64,000 nucleotides of DNA from Pseudoduganella lutea (lineage in GTDB: Bacteria > Pseudomonadota > Gammaproteobacteria > Burkholderiales > Burkholderiaceae_D), in assembly GCF_004209755.1 (NCBI RefSeq), contig NZ_CP035913.1, positions 3,348,001 through 3,412,000 on the forward strand, read 5' to 3'. Below, piece after piece: positions 28,001 through 35,202 of the stretch; position 1 is the first letter of the stretch; each line of letters begins with the position of its first letter. The notes beneath the pieces were generated by a model. That model saw nothing but the letters and a program-made list of their open reading frames with translations, was not told the DNA's origin and made no database searches. Both the position numbers and the translations under genes were made by a program.

Positions 28001-28829
28001 ACTGACTTCCTCGCAGATCGGTGCGATGGGCAACCCGGGCTTCTACAGCCCGGTGATCCTGGACCTGAACGGCAACGGCATCGAAACGCTGTCCCAGTCC
28101 GCAGGCGTGCAGTTCGACCTGCTGGGCAACGGCGAGACGCTGGACACCGGCTGGGTGGGTGGCGGCGATGGCCTGCTGGTCCTGGACCGTAACGGCGATG
28201 GCGCCATCAACGACGGCTCCGAGCTGTTCGGCGAAGGCACCACGCTGTCCAACGGCCAGAAGGCCAGCGACGGCTACCAGGCGATGGCCGAACTGGATAC
28301 GGATGGCGACGGTGCCCTGACGGCCGGCGACTCCGCGTTCAGCAAGCTGAAGGTGTGGGTGGATGGCAATGCCGACGGTGTCAGCGATGCGGGCGAACTG
28401 AAATCGCTGGCCGAGCTGAACATCACGAAGCTGAGCCTGGAGACGCAGGCCACCGCGACGATCAACAACGGCAACATCGTTGGCCTGACGTCGAGCTACG
28501 AGACGGCCGATGGCCAGACGCACGCAGCGGCCGACGTGTGGTTTGCGGCAAGCAAGTCCACGACCGGCAACACCAGCCTGTCGGCGGCCATCGCTTCCTA
28601 CGGCAGCACGTCGCCGGTCCCGGCCAGCGGCGCGACGAAGCTGGACGTGTCGGCGGCAACCAACCTGTCGGCCAGCGTGGCCAGCATGGCGGCATCGCTG
28701 AAATCGTTCGATGACGCCACGAAGCTGCGCACCGGCGCCGAATCGATGGCCTCGACCGACGACACGCTGCGCCTGAAGGCCCTGCAGGGCGCCAGCGCAC
28801 ACGGCTTCCTGGCCAGCCCGAACAAGTAA
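22023..28829 (+). CDS. Giant octapeptide-repeat protein, predicted type I secretion substrate
   Basis: A 2268-residue protein with no Sec signal. Residues from about 8 to 2000 are nearly pure octapeptides of pattern [T/S/K/E]-T-x-Q-[V/I/L]-x-A-L, for example TTNQVVAL, SSNQASVL, STAQFGAL. By length this is close to 250 octads. Charged octads of type ETADLAAL-KTSSIAGL recur at regular places; almost all others are uncharged. From residue 2001 the sequence changes to VILDLNGNGIETL, DRNGDGAINDGSELFG, DTDGDGALTAG and DGNADGVSDAGELKS. These are four EF-hand-like calcium loops of the kind found at the C-terminus of many RTX/type I substrates, followed by a roughly 150-residue tail rich in Ser, Thr and Ala. 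No RTX GGxGxD nonapeptides are seen. The type I exporter genes follow directly. The role is probably surface or matrix (inference); there is no known activity. Confidence 0.85.
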   Translation: MSIVTSMTTAQIAGLTTAQIAALATADIAGLNSDQFQALTTTQIGAFTTAQVPAFTTAQVASYITTNQVVALTSTQAGALTTNQAANLSTSAIAALETADLAALRTSSIAALRTQQVAALTTNQVGALGTQQVAALSTNNLANALTTNQVVALKSDQLGAFTTAQFGALSTNSVAAIETADLGGLKTNVIASLKSTQVGALTTNQIAALGTTQVVALSTAGLQGLTTNQIVALTSNQASVLSSSQVGTLSTTSIAAIETADMAALKTATVAGLKSAQVAALTTNQVVALSTAQANALSSAQIAGLTTNGVAAMETADMAALKTSTIAGLSTTQVAAMTTNQVGNLATTQIAALTTNQMANGLTTNQVVALTSNQLGALSTNQFNALSTNSIAAIETADIGGLKTSTIAALKSTQVGALTTNQVGALGTNQVAVLSTAALQGLTTNQVVALSSNQASVLTSAQVSSLSTASLAAMETADLAALKTSSIAGLKSAQLAALTTNQVVALSTAQANALSSAQIAGLSTSGVAAMETADLAALKTSTIAGLSTTQVAALTTNQASSIATTQIAALTTNQIANGLTTNQIVALSSNQLGALSTAQFGALSTTSVAAIETADIVGLKTNVIAALKSTQVGALTTNQIVALTTTQANALTTVQIAGLSTSGIAVMETADLAALKTSSIAGLSTMQMAALTTNQVGNLATAQIAALSTNNLANGITTNQIVAMSSNQLGALSTTQFGALSSNAIAAIETADIVGLKTNVIASLKSTQVGALTTNQIGALGTNQVVALSTAALQGLTTSQVVALSSNQASVLSSAQVSSLSTAAVAAIETADLAALKTATIGGLKSAQLAALTTNQVVALTTAQANALNSAQIAGLSTSGIAAMETADLAALKTSSIAGLSTMQMAALTTNQVGNMATAQIAALTTNNLANGITTNQIVALSSNQLGALSTAQFGALSTSGVAAIETADIVGLKTNVIASLKSTQVGALTTNQIGALGTNQVGALTTAALQGLTTSQVVALSSNQASVLSSAQVSSLSTAAVAAIETADLAALKTATIGGLKSAQLAALTTNQVVALTTAQANALNSAQIAGLSTSGIAAMETADLAALKTSSIAGLSTMQMAALTTNQVGNMATAQIAALTTSNLAYGITTNQIVALSSNQLGALSTVQFGALSTSGVAAIETADIVGLKTSVIASLKSSQVGALTTNQVGALGTNQVGALTTAGLQGLTTSQVAALSSNQASVLSSAQVSSLSTEAVAAIETADLAALKTATIAGLKSSQLAALTTNQVVALSTAQANALSSVQIAGLSTNGIAAMETADLAALKTSSIAGLSTMQMAALTTNQVGNMATAQIAALTTNNLANGITTNQIVALSSNQLGALSTAQFGALSTNAVAAIETADIVGLKTNVIASLKSTQVGALTTNQIGALGTNQVGALTTAALQGLTTSQVVALSSNQASVLSSAQVSSLATASLAAMETADLAALKTATIGGLKSAQLAALTTNQVVALTTAQANALSSAQIAGLSTSGIAAMETADLAALKTSSIAGLSTMQMAALTTNQVGNMATTQIAALTTNNLANGITTNQIVALSSNQLGALSTAQFGALSTSGVAAIETADIVGLKTSVIASLKSTQVGALTTNQIGALGTNQVAALSTAALQGLTTSQVVALSSNQASVLTSAQVSSLATASLAAMETADLAALKTSSIAGLKSAQLAALTTNQVVALTTTQANALSSAQIAGLSTSGIAAMETADLTALKTSSIAGLSTMQMAALTTNQIGNMATTQIAALTTNNLANGITTNQIVALSSNQLGALSTAQFGALSTSGVAAIETADIGGLKTSVIAALKTTHVAALTTGQLAALGTGQIAALSTANVANGLTTAQVASLTTTQANALTSAQVGALTTSQIVALTTNGIVALKTSTISALKSEQVAALSTAQLTSIETSDLAALKTGAIKGLTTTQVAALTTNQVKALTSAQICALTSTQVQALTSSQIGAMGNPGFYSPVILDLNGNGIETLSQSAGVQFDLLGNGETLDTGWVGGGDGLLVLDRNGDGAINDGSELFGEGTTLSNGQKASDGYQAMAELDTDGDGALTAGDSAFSKLKVWVDGNADGVSDAGELKSLAELNITKLSLETQATATINNGNIVGLTSSYETADGQTHAAADVWFAASKSTTGNTSLSAAIASYGSTSPVPASGATKLDVSAATNLSASVASMAASLKSFDDATKLRTGAESMASTDDTLRLKALQGASAHGFLASPNK
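22959..27275 (+). repeat. Higher-order 651-nt tandem repeat in the giant protein gene
   Basis: The anchor ATGGAAACGG recurs at 22959, 23610, 24021, 24672, 25323, 25974, 26625 and 27276. All intervals are exactly 651 nt (217 residues, 27 octads of which one is 9 long) except one of 411. Each unit holds three charged E-T-A-D octads, at octads 5, 15 and 25 counted from a TTNQVVAL octad. The units are very similar at nucleotide level, including synonymous sites, whereas the repeats before 22959 and after about 27560 are more diverged. Confidence 0.93.
23610..24020 (+). repeat. Shortened repeat unit lacking exactly ten octads
   Basis: This copy is 411 nt, that is 240 nt (80 residues, 10 octads) shorter than its neighbours. 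The junction reads KSTQVGAL followed by TTNQIVAL, which joins one charged sub-repeat to the equivalent point of the next. This points to in-frame recombination between sub-repeats. Confidence 0.85.
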
Positions 28830-28873
28830 TCGGGCACCTCCGACGGCCGGCGATCCCGGCCGAAGTGAGCGAA

Positions 28874-28905
28874 ACGGCAAGACATGCGTCTTGCCGTTTT
28901 TTTTT
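28874..28905 (+). terminator. Terminator of the giant repeat protein gene
   Basis: A perfect 10-bp stem ACGGCAAGAC-atgc-GTCTTGCCGT is followed by a run of T. It separates the substrate gene from the exporter genes, so the exporter probably has its own promoter or depends on read-through. Confidence 0.92.
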
Positions 28906-29012
28906 ATTGTTCTCCATCCCGACTTTCACCCCGCTGTTCGAGGTTTTGAGTGGCGCCTGAACCGCCATGCCTGGGGTAGAATCCTTTGGCGAAAACATTG
29001 CGTCAAAGCACA

Positions 29013-31157
29013 ATGCCCGAAAAATTTGCCCATACCGCCATCCAGTGCCTGACCGCCGTCGCTCAACACCACGGGCTGCAGATCAACCCCGAGCGTTTGA
29101 TCGACGAGTATGCGCTGGGCGCGGAGGAGCCGAATGACGGGGCGTTGCTGCGCATTGCCGGCGACATCGGCCTGAAAGCAAAGGCGGACAAGCTCACGTG
29201 GCAGCGCCTGCTGCACCAGCAGGGCGTGTATCCGCTGCTGGCGCGCCTCGATGAAGGCAATATGGTCATCATCGTCGGCAGCGAAGGCGAAGGTGCAGAT
29301 GGCAAGGTGGCCGTGCTGAACCCGGCCGCCAACAATGGCCAGGTCGTGCTGGTGGGGCATGACGATTTCATGCGCCACTGGTCGGGCCAGGTGCTGTTCG
29401 TCAAGCGCCAGCACAAGATGACGGACCCGGCGCAGCCGTTCGGCCTGAAGTGGTTCATACCCGAACTGCTGAAGCAGAAGACGGCATTCCGCGACATCCT
29501 GATCGCCGCCATCGTGATGCAGGTGCTTGCATTGGCGTCGCCGATCTTCTTCCAGCTCGTGATCGACAAGGTGCTGACGCACCAGAGCTATAGCACGCTG
29601 TGGGTGCTGACTGCCGGCATCGTGCTGGCCCTCGTGTTCGACGCGCTGTTCGGCTACCTGCGCCAGGTGCTGATCCTGGCGGCCACCAACAAGATCGACA
29701 TGCGGCTCACGCGCCGCGTGTTCTCGCACCTGCTGTCGCTGCCGATCGATTATTTCGAGACCACCACGGCCGGCATCATCACGCAGCACATGCAGCAGCT
29801 GGAAAAGATCCGCAACTTCCTTACCGGCCGGCTGTTCTTCACCGGTCTGGACCTGCTGTCGCTGCTGGTCTTCCTGCCGATCCTGTTCTCTTATTCGTTC
29901 AAGCTGACGATGGTCGTGCTGCTGTTCGCGGCGCTGATCGCCGGGGTGGTGATGGCGATGATCCCCACGTTCCAGCGCCGGCTCAAGGCGCTCTACACGG
30001 CCGAAGGCATGCGCCAGGCAATGCTGGTGGAGACCATCCACGGCATGCGCACCGTGAAGGCGCTGGCGATCGAACCTTCGCAGCGCCGCGACTGGGACCA
30101 GCGCTCGGCCGAGGCGATCACGATGCATTTCCGGGTGGGCCAGATCTCCATCACCGGTAACGCCGTCACGGATTTCCTGGGCAAGCTGCTGCCGGTGGTG
30201 CTGATCGTGCTGGGCGCGCAGGGCGTGTTCGACGGCACGCTGACGATCGGCGCGCTGATCGCGTTCCAGATGCTGTCGCAGCGTGTGACCTCGCCACTCA
30301 TCTCGATCGTGGGCCTGGTCAACGAATACCAGGAAACGGCGCTATCCGTGAAAATGATGGGCGAGGTGATGAACCGCGCGCCGGAAGGCCGCGCGGGCGC
30401 GGGCGGCCTGCGCCCCATCCTGGAGGGAGAAATCAAGTTCGAGGATGTCACGTTCCGCTACCCGGGCAGCCAGACCAATGCGCTCGACCGCACCAGCTTC
30501 ACGATCACGCCCGGCACCGTGGTCGGCATCGTCGGTCGCAGCGGCTCGGGCAAGACCACGCTGACAAAAGTGATCCAGGGCCTGTATGCGGTGCAGGAAG
30601 GGATCGTGCGCTTCGACGGCTTCGATGCGCGCGAGATCGAACTGGCGCACCTGCGCCGCCAGATCGGCGTGGTCCTGCAGGAGAACTTCCTGTTCCGCGG
30701 CACGATCCGCGAAAACCTGCTGATCACCAAGCCCGACGCCACGTTCGAGGAAATCAACGAAGCGGCCGCCGCCGCTGGCGCCGACGAATTCATCGAGCGC
30801 ATGCCGATGGGCTATGACACGATGCTGGAAGAGAACGCCTCGAATCTCTCCGGCGGCCAGAAGCAGCGGCTGTCGATCGCCCGTTCGCTGCTGGCCAAGC
30901 CGCGCATCCTGATCCTCGACGAAGCCGCTTCCGCGCTCGACCCTGAAAGCGAGGCGATCTTCATCCGCAACCTGTCGAAGATCGCCGTCGGCCGCACGGT
31001 CGTGATGATCTCGCACCGCCTGTCCACCCTCGTCAACGCGGATGCGATCCTCGTCATGCAGCGGGGCCGCCTGGTCGACGCCGGCCGCCACGAAGAACTG
31101 CTCACGCGCAGCGATACCTACCAGCACCTATGGAACCAGCAAACAAGCCACCTGTGA
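29013..31157 (+). CDS. Type I secretion ABC transporter (HlyB/LapB-type permease-ATPase)
   Basis: A protein of about 714 residues. The N-terminal 125 residues form a C39-peptidase-like domain. The catalytic Cys position (normally DCG before ACLxM) is replaced (HTAIQCLTAVAQHHG), and the His is missing too, so it is a non-cleaving C39-like domain as in HlyB. Six membrane helices follow (about residues 150-430). The ATPase has Walker A GRSGSGKTTLTKVI, signature NLSGGQKQRLSIARS, Walker B RILILDEAASALD and the switch His in VMISHRLSTL. It exports the upstream giant protein by strong context. I chose ATG 29013; a TTG at 28986 would add nine residues. Its 3' end overlaps the adaptor gene by 28 bases. 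Confidence 0.93.
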   Translation: MPEKFAHTAIQCLTAVAQHHGLQINPERLIDEYALGAEEPNDGALLRIAGDIGLKAKADKLTWQRLLHQQGVYPLLARLDEGNMVIIVGSEGEGADGKVAVLNPAANNGQVVLVGHDDFMRHWSGQVLFVKRQHKMTDPAQPFGLKWFIPELLKQKTAFRDILIAAIVMQVLALASPIFFQLVIDKVLTHQSYSTLWVLTAGIVLALVFDALFGYLRQVLILAATNKIDMRLTRRVFSHLLSLPIDYFETTTAGIITQHMQQLEKIRNFLTGRLFFTGLDLLSLLVFLPILFSYSFKLTMVVLLFAALIAGVVMAMIPTFQRRLKALYTAEGMRQAMLVETIHGMRTVKALAIEPSQRRDWDQRSAEAITMHFRVGQISITGNAVTDFLGKLLPVVLIVLGAQGVFDGTLTIGALIAFQMLSQRVTSPLISIVGLVNEYQETALSVKMMGEVMNRAPEGRAGAGGLRPILEGEIKFEDVTFRYPGSQTNALDRTSFTITPGTVVGIVGRSGSGKTTLTKVIQGLYAVQEGIVRFDGFDAREIELAHLRRQIGVVLQENFLFRGTIRENLLITKPDATFEEINEAAAAAGADEFIERMPMGYDTMLEENASNLSGGQKQRLSIARSLLAKPRILILDEAASALDPESEAIFIRNLSKIAVGRTVVMISHRLSTLVNADAILVMQRGRLVDAGRHEELLTRSDTYQHLWNQQTSHL

Positions 31158-32509
31158 TGGGCGAACGCCGCTCGGCCGCCCGCCGCATGGGCGAGGAGAC
31201 CGAGGTCGAGTTCCTGCCCGACGCGGACGCGATCGAACGCATGCCGCTGCCGCGCTACATCCGGCTGACGCTGCACCTGCTTGTACTGGCCCTCCTGCTA
31301 TTCATCCTGTGGGCCAGCTTCTCGAAGATGGAAACGGTCGTCACCGCCCATGGCCGGCTCGTGAATCCCACGGCGAACATCGTCGTGCAGCCGCTGGAAA
31401 CTTCGATCATCCAGCGTGTCCACGTGCGCGCGGGCCAGGTGGTGAAGCAGGGCGATGTACTCGCCGAGCTGGACCCCACGTTCACGCAGGCCGACGAACA
31501 GCAGCTGCGCAATCGCCTGTCCAGCCTGGATACGCAGGTGGCGAGCCTGCAGGCCGAGCTGGCCGGTACGCGCCCGCCGTCCGGTGCCGGCGGCGGTGCC
31601 GACAACGCGCTGCAGGCGCAGCTGTCCGGCGAACGCCAGGCCAATCTCGATGCGCAGAAACGCCGGCTGGAAGAAAACGTGCAGCGCCTGCGCGCCACCA
31701 TCGAAACCAACCGGCGCGACCAGACCGTGCTTGCCGAGCGCCTGAAGTCGCTGCAGCAGATCGAGTCGATGCAGGAGCAACTGGTCGCGGAAAACTTCGG
31801 CGCCAAGATGCAGTTGCTGGAAGCACGCGACCGTCGCCTCGAAGTGGAGCGCAGCCTGATCAACGGCCGCAGCCGCGACCTGGAACTGGCCAAGGAACTG
31901 GCCGCCGCCGAAGCCGAGCGTGCCGCGCTGAACCGCGGCTGGCGGCAAAAGACACTGGAAGACCTGCTGAACGTGACGCGCGAGCGCGACAGCATCAACG
32001 AGCAACTGGCCAAGGCCGACAAGCGGCGCCAGATGGTGCGCGTGGCGGCGCCGGTCGACGCGGTGGTGCTGGAAATGGGCAAGCTCTCGCAAGGCTCGAT
32101 CGTGCGCGAGGCGGAAGCGATGTTCACACTGGTACCGCTGGGCGCGGAGCTGGAAGCGGAAGTGGAAATCGATTCGGCCGACATCGGCTACATCAAGGCG
32201 AATGCGCCCGTGCACCTGAAGCTCGATGCGTTCCCGTTCCAGAAGCACGGCGCCCTGGACGGCAAGCTGCGCACCGTCAGCTCCGATTCGTTCAAGCGCG
32301 AGCAGGTAACGCCGGGGCAGGGCACGGATGCGTACTACCTGGCGCGCGTCGACTACGGCAATGCCGGCCTGCGCCGGATGGAGGCAGGCACGCGCCTGCT
32401 GCCGGGGATGACGGTGACGGCGGAAATCGTTACCGGCGAGCGCACGATCATGTCTTATCTGCTGTGGCCGCTGACGAAGGCAATGGACGAATCGATCCGC
32501 GAGCCGTGA
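31130..32509 (+). CDS. Type I secretion membrane fusion protein (HlyD family)
   Basis: A 459-residue periplasmic adaptor. A cytoplasmic N-terminus of about 45 residues precedes one membrane helix (LHLLVLALLLFILWASF). The lipoyl/barrel-sandwich half ETVVTAHGRLVNPTANIVVQ follows, then about 200 residues of alpha-helical coiled coil (for example RLKSLQQIESMQEQLVAENF), a second lipoyl half and the HlyD beta-barrel with VEIDSADIGYIKANAPVHLK. It links the inner-membrane ABC transporter to a TolC-type outer-membrane channel, which is not encoded in this window. Start at ATG 31130 inside the end of the transporter gene implies coupled translation. The region to the convergent operon (32510-32633) is short and non-coding. 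Confidence 0.93.
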   Translation: MEPANKPPVMGERRSAARRMGEETEVEFLPDADAIERMPLPRYIRLTLHLLVLALLLFILWASFSKMETVVTAHGRLVNPTANIVVQPLETSIIQRVHVRAGQVVKQGDVLAELDPTFTQADEQQLRNRLSSLDTQVASLQAELAGTRPPSGAGGGADNALQAQLSGERQANLDAQKRRLEENVQRLRATIETNRRDQTVLAERLKSLQQIESMQEQLVAENFGAKMQLLEARDRRLEVERSLINGRSRDLELAKELAAAEAERAALNRGWRQKTLEDLLNVTRERDSINEQLAKADKRRQMVRVAAPVDAVVLEMGKLSQGSIVREAEAMFTLVPLGAELEAEVEIDSADIGYIKANAPVHLKLDAFPFQKHGALDGKLRTVSSDSFKREQVTPGQGTDAYYLARVDYGNAGLRRMEAGTRLLPGMTVTAEIVTGERTIMSYLLWPLTKAMDESIREP

Positions 32510-32633
32510 AACCGGCGGCCGGTACCGGGACCGATGACAGGCACCTGTTCATTTGCAACGGATGGTGCTGGCAAACCCATATCTGTGACCGGTTCTGCAA
32601 GCGATATTGTGGTCCGGGTCGCAATGAGAAGCG

Positions 32634-33902
32634 TCATGCGATGGCGCGGTATCCGCTGAGCAGTGACTGGTTGCTCCATAAATAATCCCATTCGCCAAAG
32701 CGGCCGCAGGTTGCGATGCCGGCGCCCGCGGCCCAGTCGCGCACGGTGGCGCGGTGCGCTTCCATGCCCCGTTCGAAGATCACGTTGCCGTACGGGAGAC
32801 GGCGGTGGTCGAGCACGACGATGTCGCCAGGCTGCGCGATGCCCATCTTGCCCAGTGCGTACACCGTGTTGTCCTTCAGCTTTTCCGCATCATGTGCGGT
32901 ACCGGTGCCGTAGTTGTAGATCTCGAACTGCAGCGAGCTGCAGCCGGGTGGCGCATTGTCGGGCGATTTCACGGAGGGCGAGTAGGCGCGGGCGGCGAGG
33001 ATGTCTTCGTCGTAGATGTAGAACCACAGGTCCTTCACGATCGGCTTGTCGAAGCCCACCGAGACAAGGTCGATCGACGTGGCGTGCAGCCGCGTGCCGG
33101 CTTCGCGCACTTCGCCGGGCGCATCCGCCACCAGTTGCACGAGCACGGGCAGCGGCAGCGTGCTGACCAGCGTGCCATACGCCACCTGCCGGCCGTTCGC
33201 GAAATGTACCGTGCGGGAGGTGGTATCGATCGAGGTCACCCTGTGGCCTGTGCGGATGTCGGACTGCGCGATCAGCGGTTCGATGAAGGCCTTGTAGCCG
33301 CCTTCGCGCGGGTAGCGCATCTCCTTCGTGTAGTACGTGTTCGGCGTGTCGCCGGTCAGCGCGCCGAACAGGATTTCGTCCAGCTCGGCGCGGCGCATCC
33401 GGTTGCCAACCCATTCGGTCGACAGGTGGGAGGCCGGCACGGCCCAGTACTTGACGGTGTAGCGCAACGGATAACGTTCGGCGATCGCGTCGCCATACTG
33501 GTGCCGCAGCCAGCTGTCGTAATCGTCGCCGGCCAGCACGTTCGGGCGCGCCAGGAACGACTTGATCAGCGCCACCCGCTCTTCGGGCGGCAGCGGGAAC
33601 AGGTTGTTCTGCACCGGGTGCTTCAGCCAGTAACCGTTGTCCCAGCAGTAGGAGTCGGCCGGGTGCGTCAGGTAGGGCGTACTGTCGAAGATCGCCCGCA
33701 CTTCGGGCTCGCTGGCGAACGACAGGTGCACCGCATGGTCGAAGCGGAACCCATCCACGGTGAAGTTGTCCAGCAGGCCGCCGGCGCTGTCGCGCGCCTC
33801 GAAGATCACGGCCTGCCGGCCCAGCTCACGGGCCTTCAGGGCCGCGCCCAGGCCGGCGATGCCGCCACCGAGGATGACGATGTCGATGTATTCCATGCTC
33901 AT
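32634..33902 (-). CDS. FAD-dependent oxidoreductase, UDP-galactopyranose-mutase/protoporphyrinogen-oxidase-like
   Basis: A 422-residue flavoprotein starting MSMEYIDIVILGGGIAGLGA, a classical dinucleotide-binding GxGxxG fold followed by FEARDSAGGLLDNF. The second flavin segment near the C-terminus is seen in ATCGRFGEWDYLWSNQSLLSGY. This class is common in O-antigen and exopolysaccharide loci and is often annotated as amine oxidase or UDP-galactopyranose-mutase-like; the reaction here is unknown. It is the last gene of the 14-gene minus-strand operon. It starts with an ATGA overlap at the stop of the RmlD-like gene. The second Met (33896) is an alternative start. Confidence 0.82.
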   Translation of the reverse strand: MSMEYIDIVILGGGIAGLGAALKARELGRQAVIFEARDSAGGLLDNFTVDGFRFDHAVHLSFASEPEVRAIFDSTPYLTHPADSYCWDNGYWLKHPVQNNLFPLPPEERVALIKSFLARPNVLAGDDYDSWLRHQYGDAIAERYPLRYTVKYWAVPASHLSTEWVGNRMRRAELDEILFGALTGDTPNTYYTKEMRYPREGGYKAFIEPLIAQSDIRTGHRVTSIDTTSRTVHFANGRQVAYGTLVSTLPLPVLVQLVADAPGEVREAGTRLHATSIDLVSVGFDKPIVKDLWFYIYDEDILAARAYSPSVKSPDNAPPGCSSLQFEIYNYGTGTAHDAEKLKDNTVYALGKMGIAQPGDIVVLDHRRLPYGNVIFERGMEAHRATVRDWAAGAGIATCGRFGEWDYLWSNQSLLSGYRAIA

Positions 33903-34789
33903 TTTCCCGCCGATTCTCCATTGACATGAACGGCGAGTCCCGTCGCCAGGTAGGTGGCGAGACTGTCGCGCCAGTCCGGCATGGGCGGCCAGCCCAGCGT
34001 GTCGAATTTCCAGTTCGCCGCCATTTCGTTGTCCGAGACACGTGCCTTGCGGTTGAACGCGGCGGCGCTGGTGGGCTGCACGTCCAGCGGCAGACCGGCG
34101 AGGCGCACGATCTCGCTCACGTATTCATGGCGCGAAGCGGTACCGTTATTGACACAGTTGAACGTGCCCGCCAGGCCGGAGGCGGCCAGGTCGAGCATCC
34201 GCGCCGCCACGTCGTCGCTCCAGCATGGTATGCCGCGCTGCTGCGTGTTCGAGCCCATGGCCGTGCCGGCGGCCAGCGCGGCACGCGCTTCGTCGATACG
34301 GCGCGCCACGAAATTCTTGGGATTCGCAGGCGGTCCCCCGAACAGCCAGCCCGTGCGCACCACGAGGTTGCGCGGGCTGGCGGTAAGCACGCGTTCCTCC
34401 GCCAACGCCTTGCTGCGGTGGTGGTGGGTGGTTGGCTGCACGGCATCGTACTCGCAGTAAGGCTCGCTGCCGTGCGCACCATAGACGCCGGTGCTCGAAA
34501 CGAACAGCATCCTGGCGTTCGCACGCACGGCGCCCGTGGCGATCAGTTCCGTCAACAGCAGGTTGTCGCGGTAGCATGCCGGTGGGTCGGCCTCGCATGC
34601 CTCGACATTGGTATTGGCGGCAGCGTGGATGACGAGATCGCATTCGCCGTCGAGCAGGGCGTCCAGCAATGCCGGCAGCTCGGGCAGCGGCGGGCGGGGC
34701 ATCGGCCGGCATGTCCATCCGCGCGCGGTGGCGGCGGCATTGATGGCGGAGCCCAGCAAACCGCCGGCACCGGTGAGCAGGATCTTCAT
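33899..34789 (-). CDS. NAD-dependent epimerase/reductase of RmlD-like SDR type
   Basis: A 296-residue short-chain dehydrogenase. The N-terminal MKILLTGAGGLLGSAINAAA is the cofactor-binding GxxGxxG. The catalytic-type Ser-Thr-x-x-Tyr occurs as FVSSTGVYGAHG, and the Lys of YxxxK may be in HHHRSKALAEE. IHAAANTNVEACEADP resembles the RmlD family (dTDP-4-dehydrorhamnose reductase). Next to an RmlC-like cupin and the CDP-glucose enzymes it probably reduces a CDP-4-keto-6-deoxy sugar (inference). It overlaps its neighbours on both sides by ATGA. Confidence 0.82.
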   Translation of the reverse strand: MKILLTGAGGLLGSAINAAATARGWTCRPMPRPPLPELPALLDALLDGECDLVIHAAANTNVEACEADPPACYRDNLLLTELIATGAVRANARMLFVSSTGVYGAHGSEPYCEYDAVQPTTHHHRSKALAEERVLTASPRNLVVRTGWLFGGPPANPKNFVARRIDEARAALAAGTAMGSNTQQRGIPCWSDDVAARMLDLAASGLAGTFNCVNNGTASRHEYVSEIVRLAGLPLDVQPTSAAAFNRKARVSDNEMAANWKFDTLGWPPMPDWRDSLATYLATGLAVHVNGESAGK

Positions 34790-35202
34790 GGGAGCGGAAA
34801 GGTGGACAGGTCCACGTTGCGGGCCTCGGCCGGATCGTGTGCGATGCTGGCCAGGTTGCACACCAGGTTGGTGCCCGCGCCGGTGCCGGTAAACGCCATC
34901 CACCAGCCTGGCGGCACCGTCAGGCGCGCATAGTTGCCTTCGCCCAGCGTGTGGCTGGCGGTGCGGCCGGTGCCCGCATCGTGAAGGTGGAACGTGACTT
35001 CACCGGCGACCACGACCAGGTTCATCACCATCCGCGTGTGCTGCTTCCATCCCTTCGTCACACCATGGAGCACGGTCGTGAAATAGGCTTCGCCGAAGCC
35101 CGCATAACCTTCATCCGTGGCCTTCAGCGCATGGTAGACGTCGCCCTTCGGATGGGCGATGCGTGCCAGCGGTGTCAGCGTGCAGGGCGTCAGCGGGTCC
35201 AT
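34786..35202 (-). CDS. RmlC-like sugar 3,5-epimerase family (cupin) protein
   Basis: A 138-residue cupin. The region FTTVLHGVTKGWKQHTRMVM corresponds to the RmlC RG-x-H-x-Q segment. LTVPPGWWMAFTGTGAGTNL matches the strand with the PPGxxHGF motif, here with Met-Ala instead of His-Gly. The end of the barrel is shortened compared with RmlC (about 180 residues). It may act on a CDP-4-keto-6-deoxyhexose made by RfbF/RfbG (inference). The start at ATG 35202 overlaps the rfbG end by 13 bases; its end overlaps the RmlD-like gene by ATGA. Confidence 0.72.
   Translation of the reverse strand: MDPLTPCTLTPLARIAHPKGDVYHALKATDEGYAGFGEAYFTTVLHGVTKGWKQHTRMVMNLVVVAGEVTFHLHDAGTGRTASHTLGEGNYARLTVPPGWWMAFTGTGAGTNLVCNLASIAHDPAEARNVDLSTFPLP

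Noticed and set aside
22023..28100. CRISPR-like or tandem DNA repeat array
   Set aside because: The repeats are coding, in frame, without unique spacers of CRISPR size; periodicity is 24 and 651 nt.
22119..28880. A 2253-codon open frame on the minus strand opposite the giant gene, plus other long antisense frames
   Set aside because: They arise because the octad codons repeat with a fixed reading pattern and high GC. The antisense products are low-complexity without start signals, while the plus frame has a Shine-Dalgarno sequence and a recognisable C-terminal domain.
31130..31157. Frameshift between the ABC transporter and HlyD genes
   Set aside because: The 28-base overlap leaves both proteins full length; it is a normal coupled overlap.
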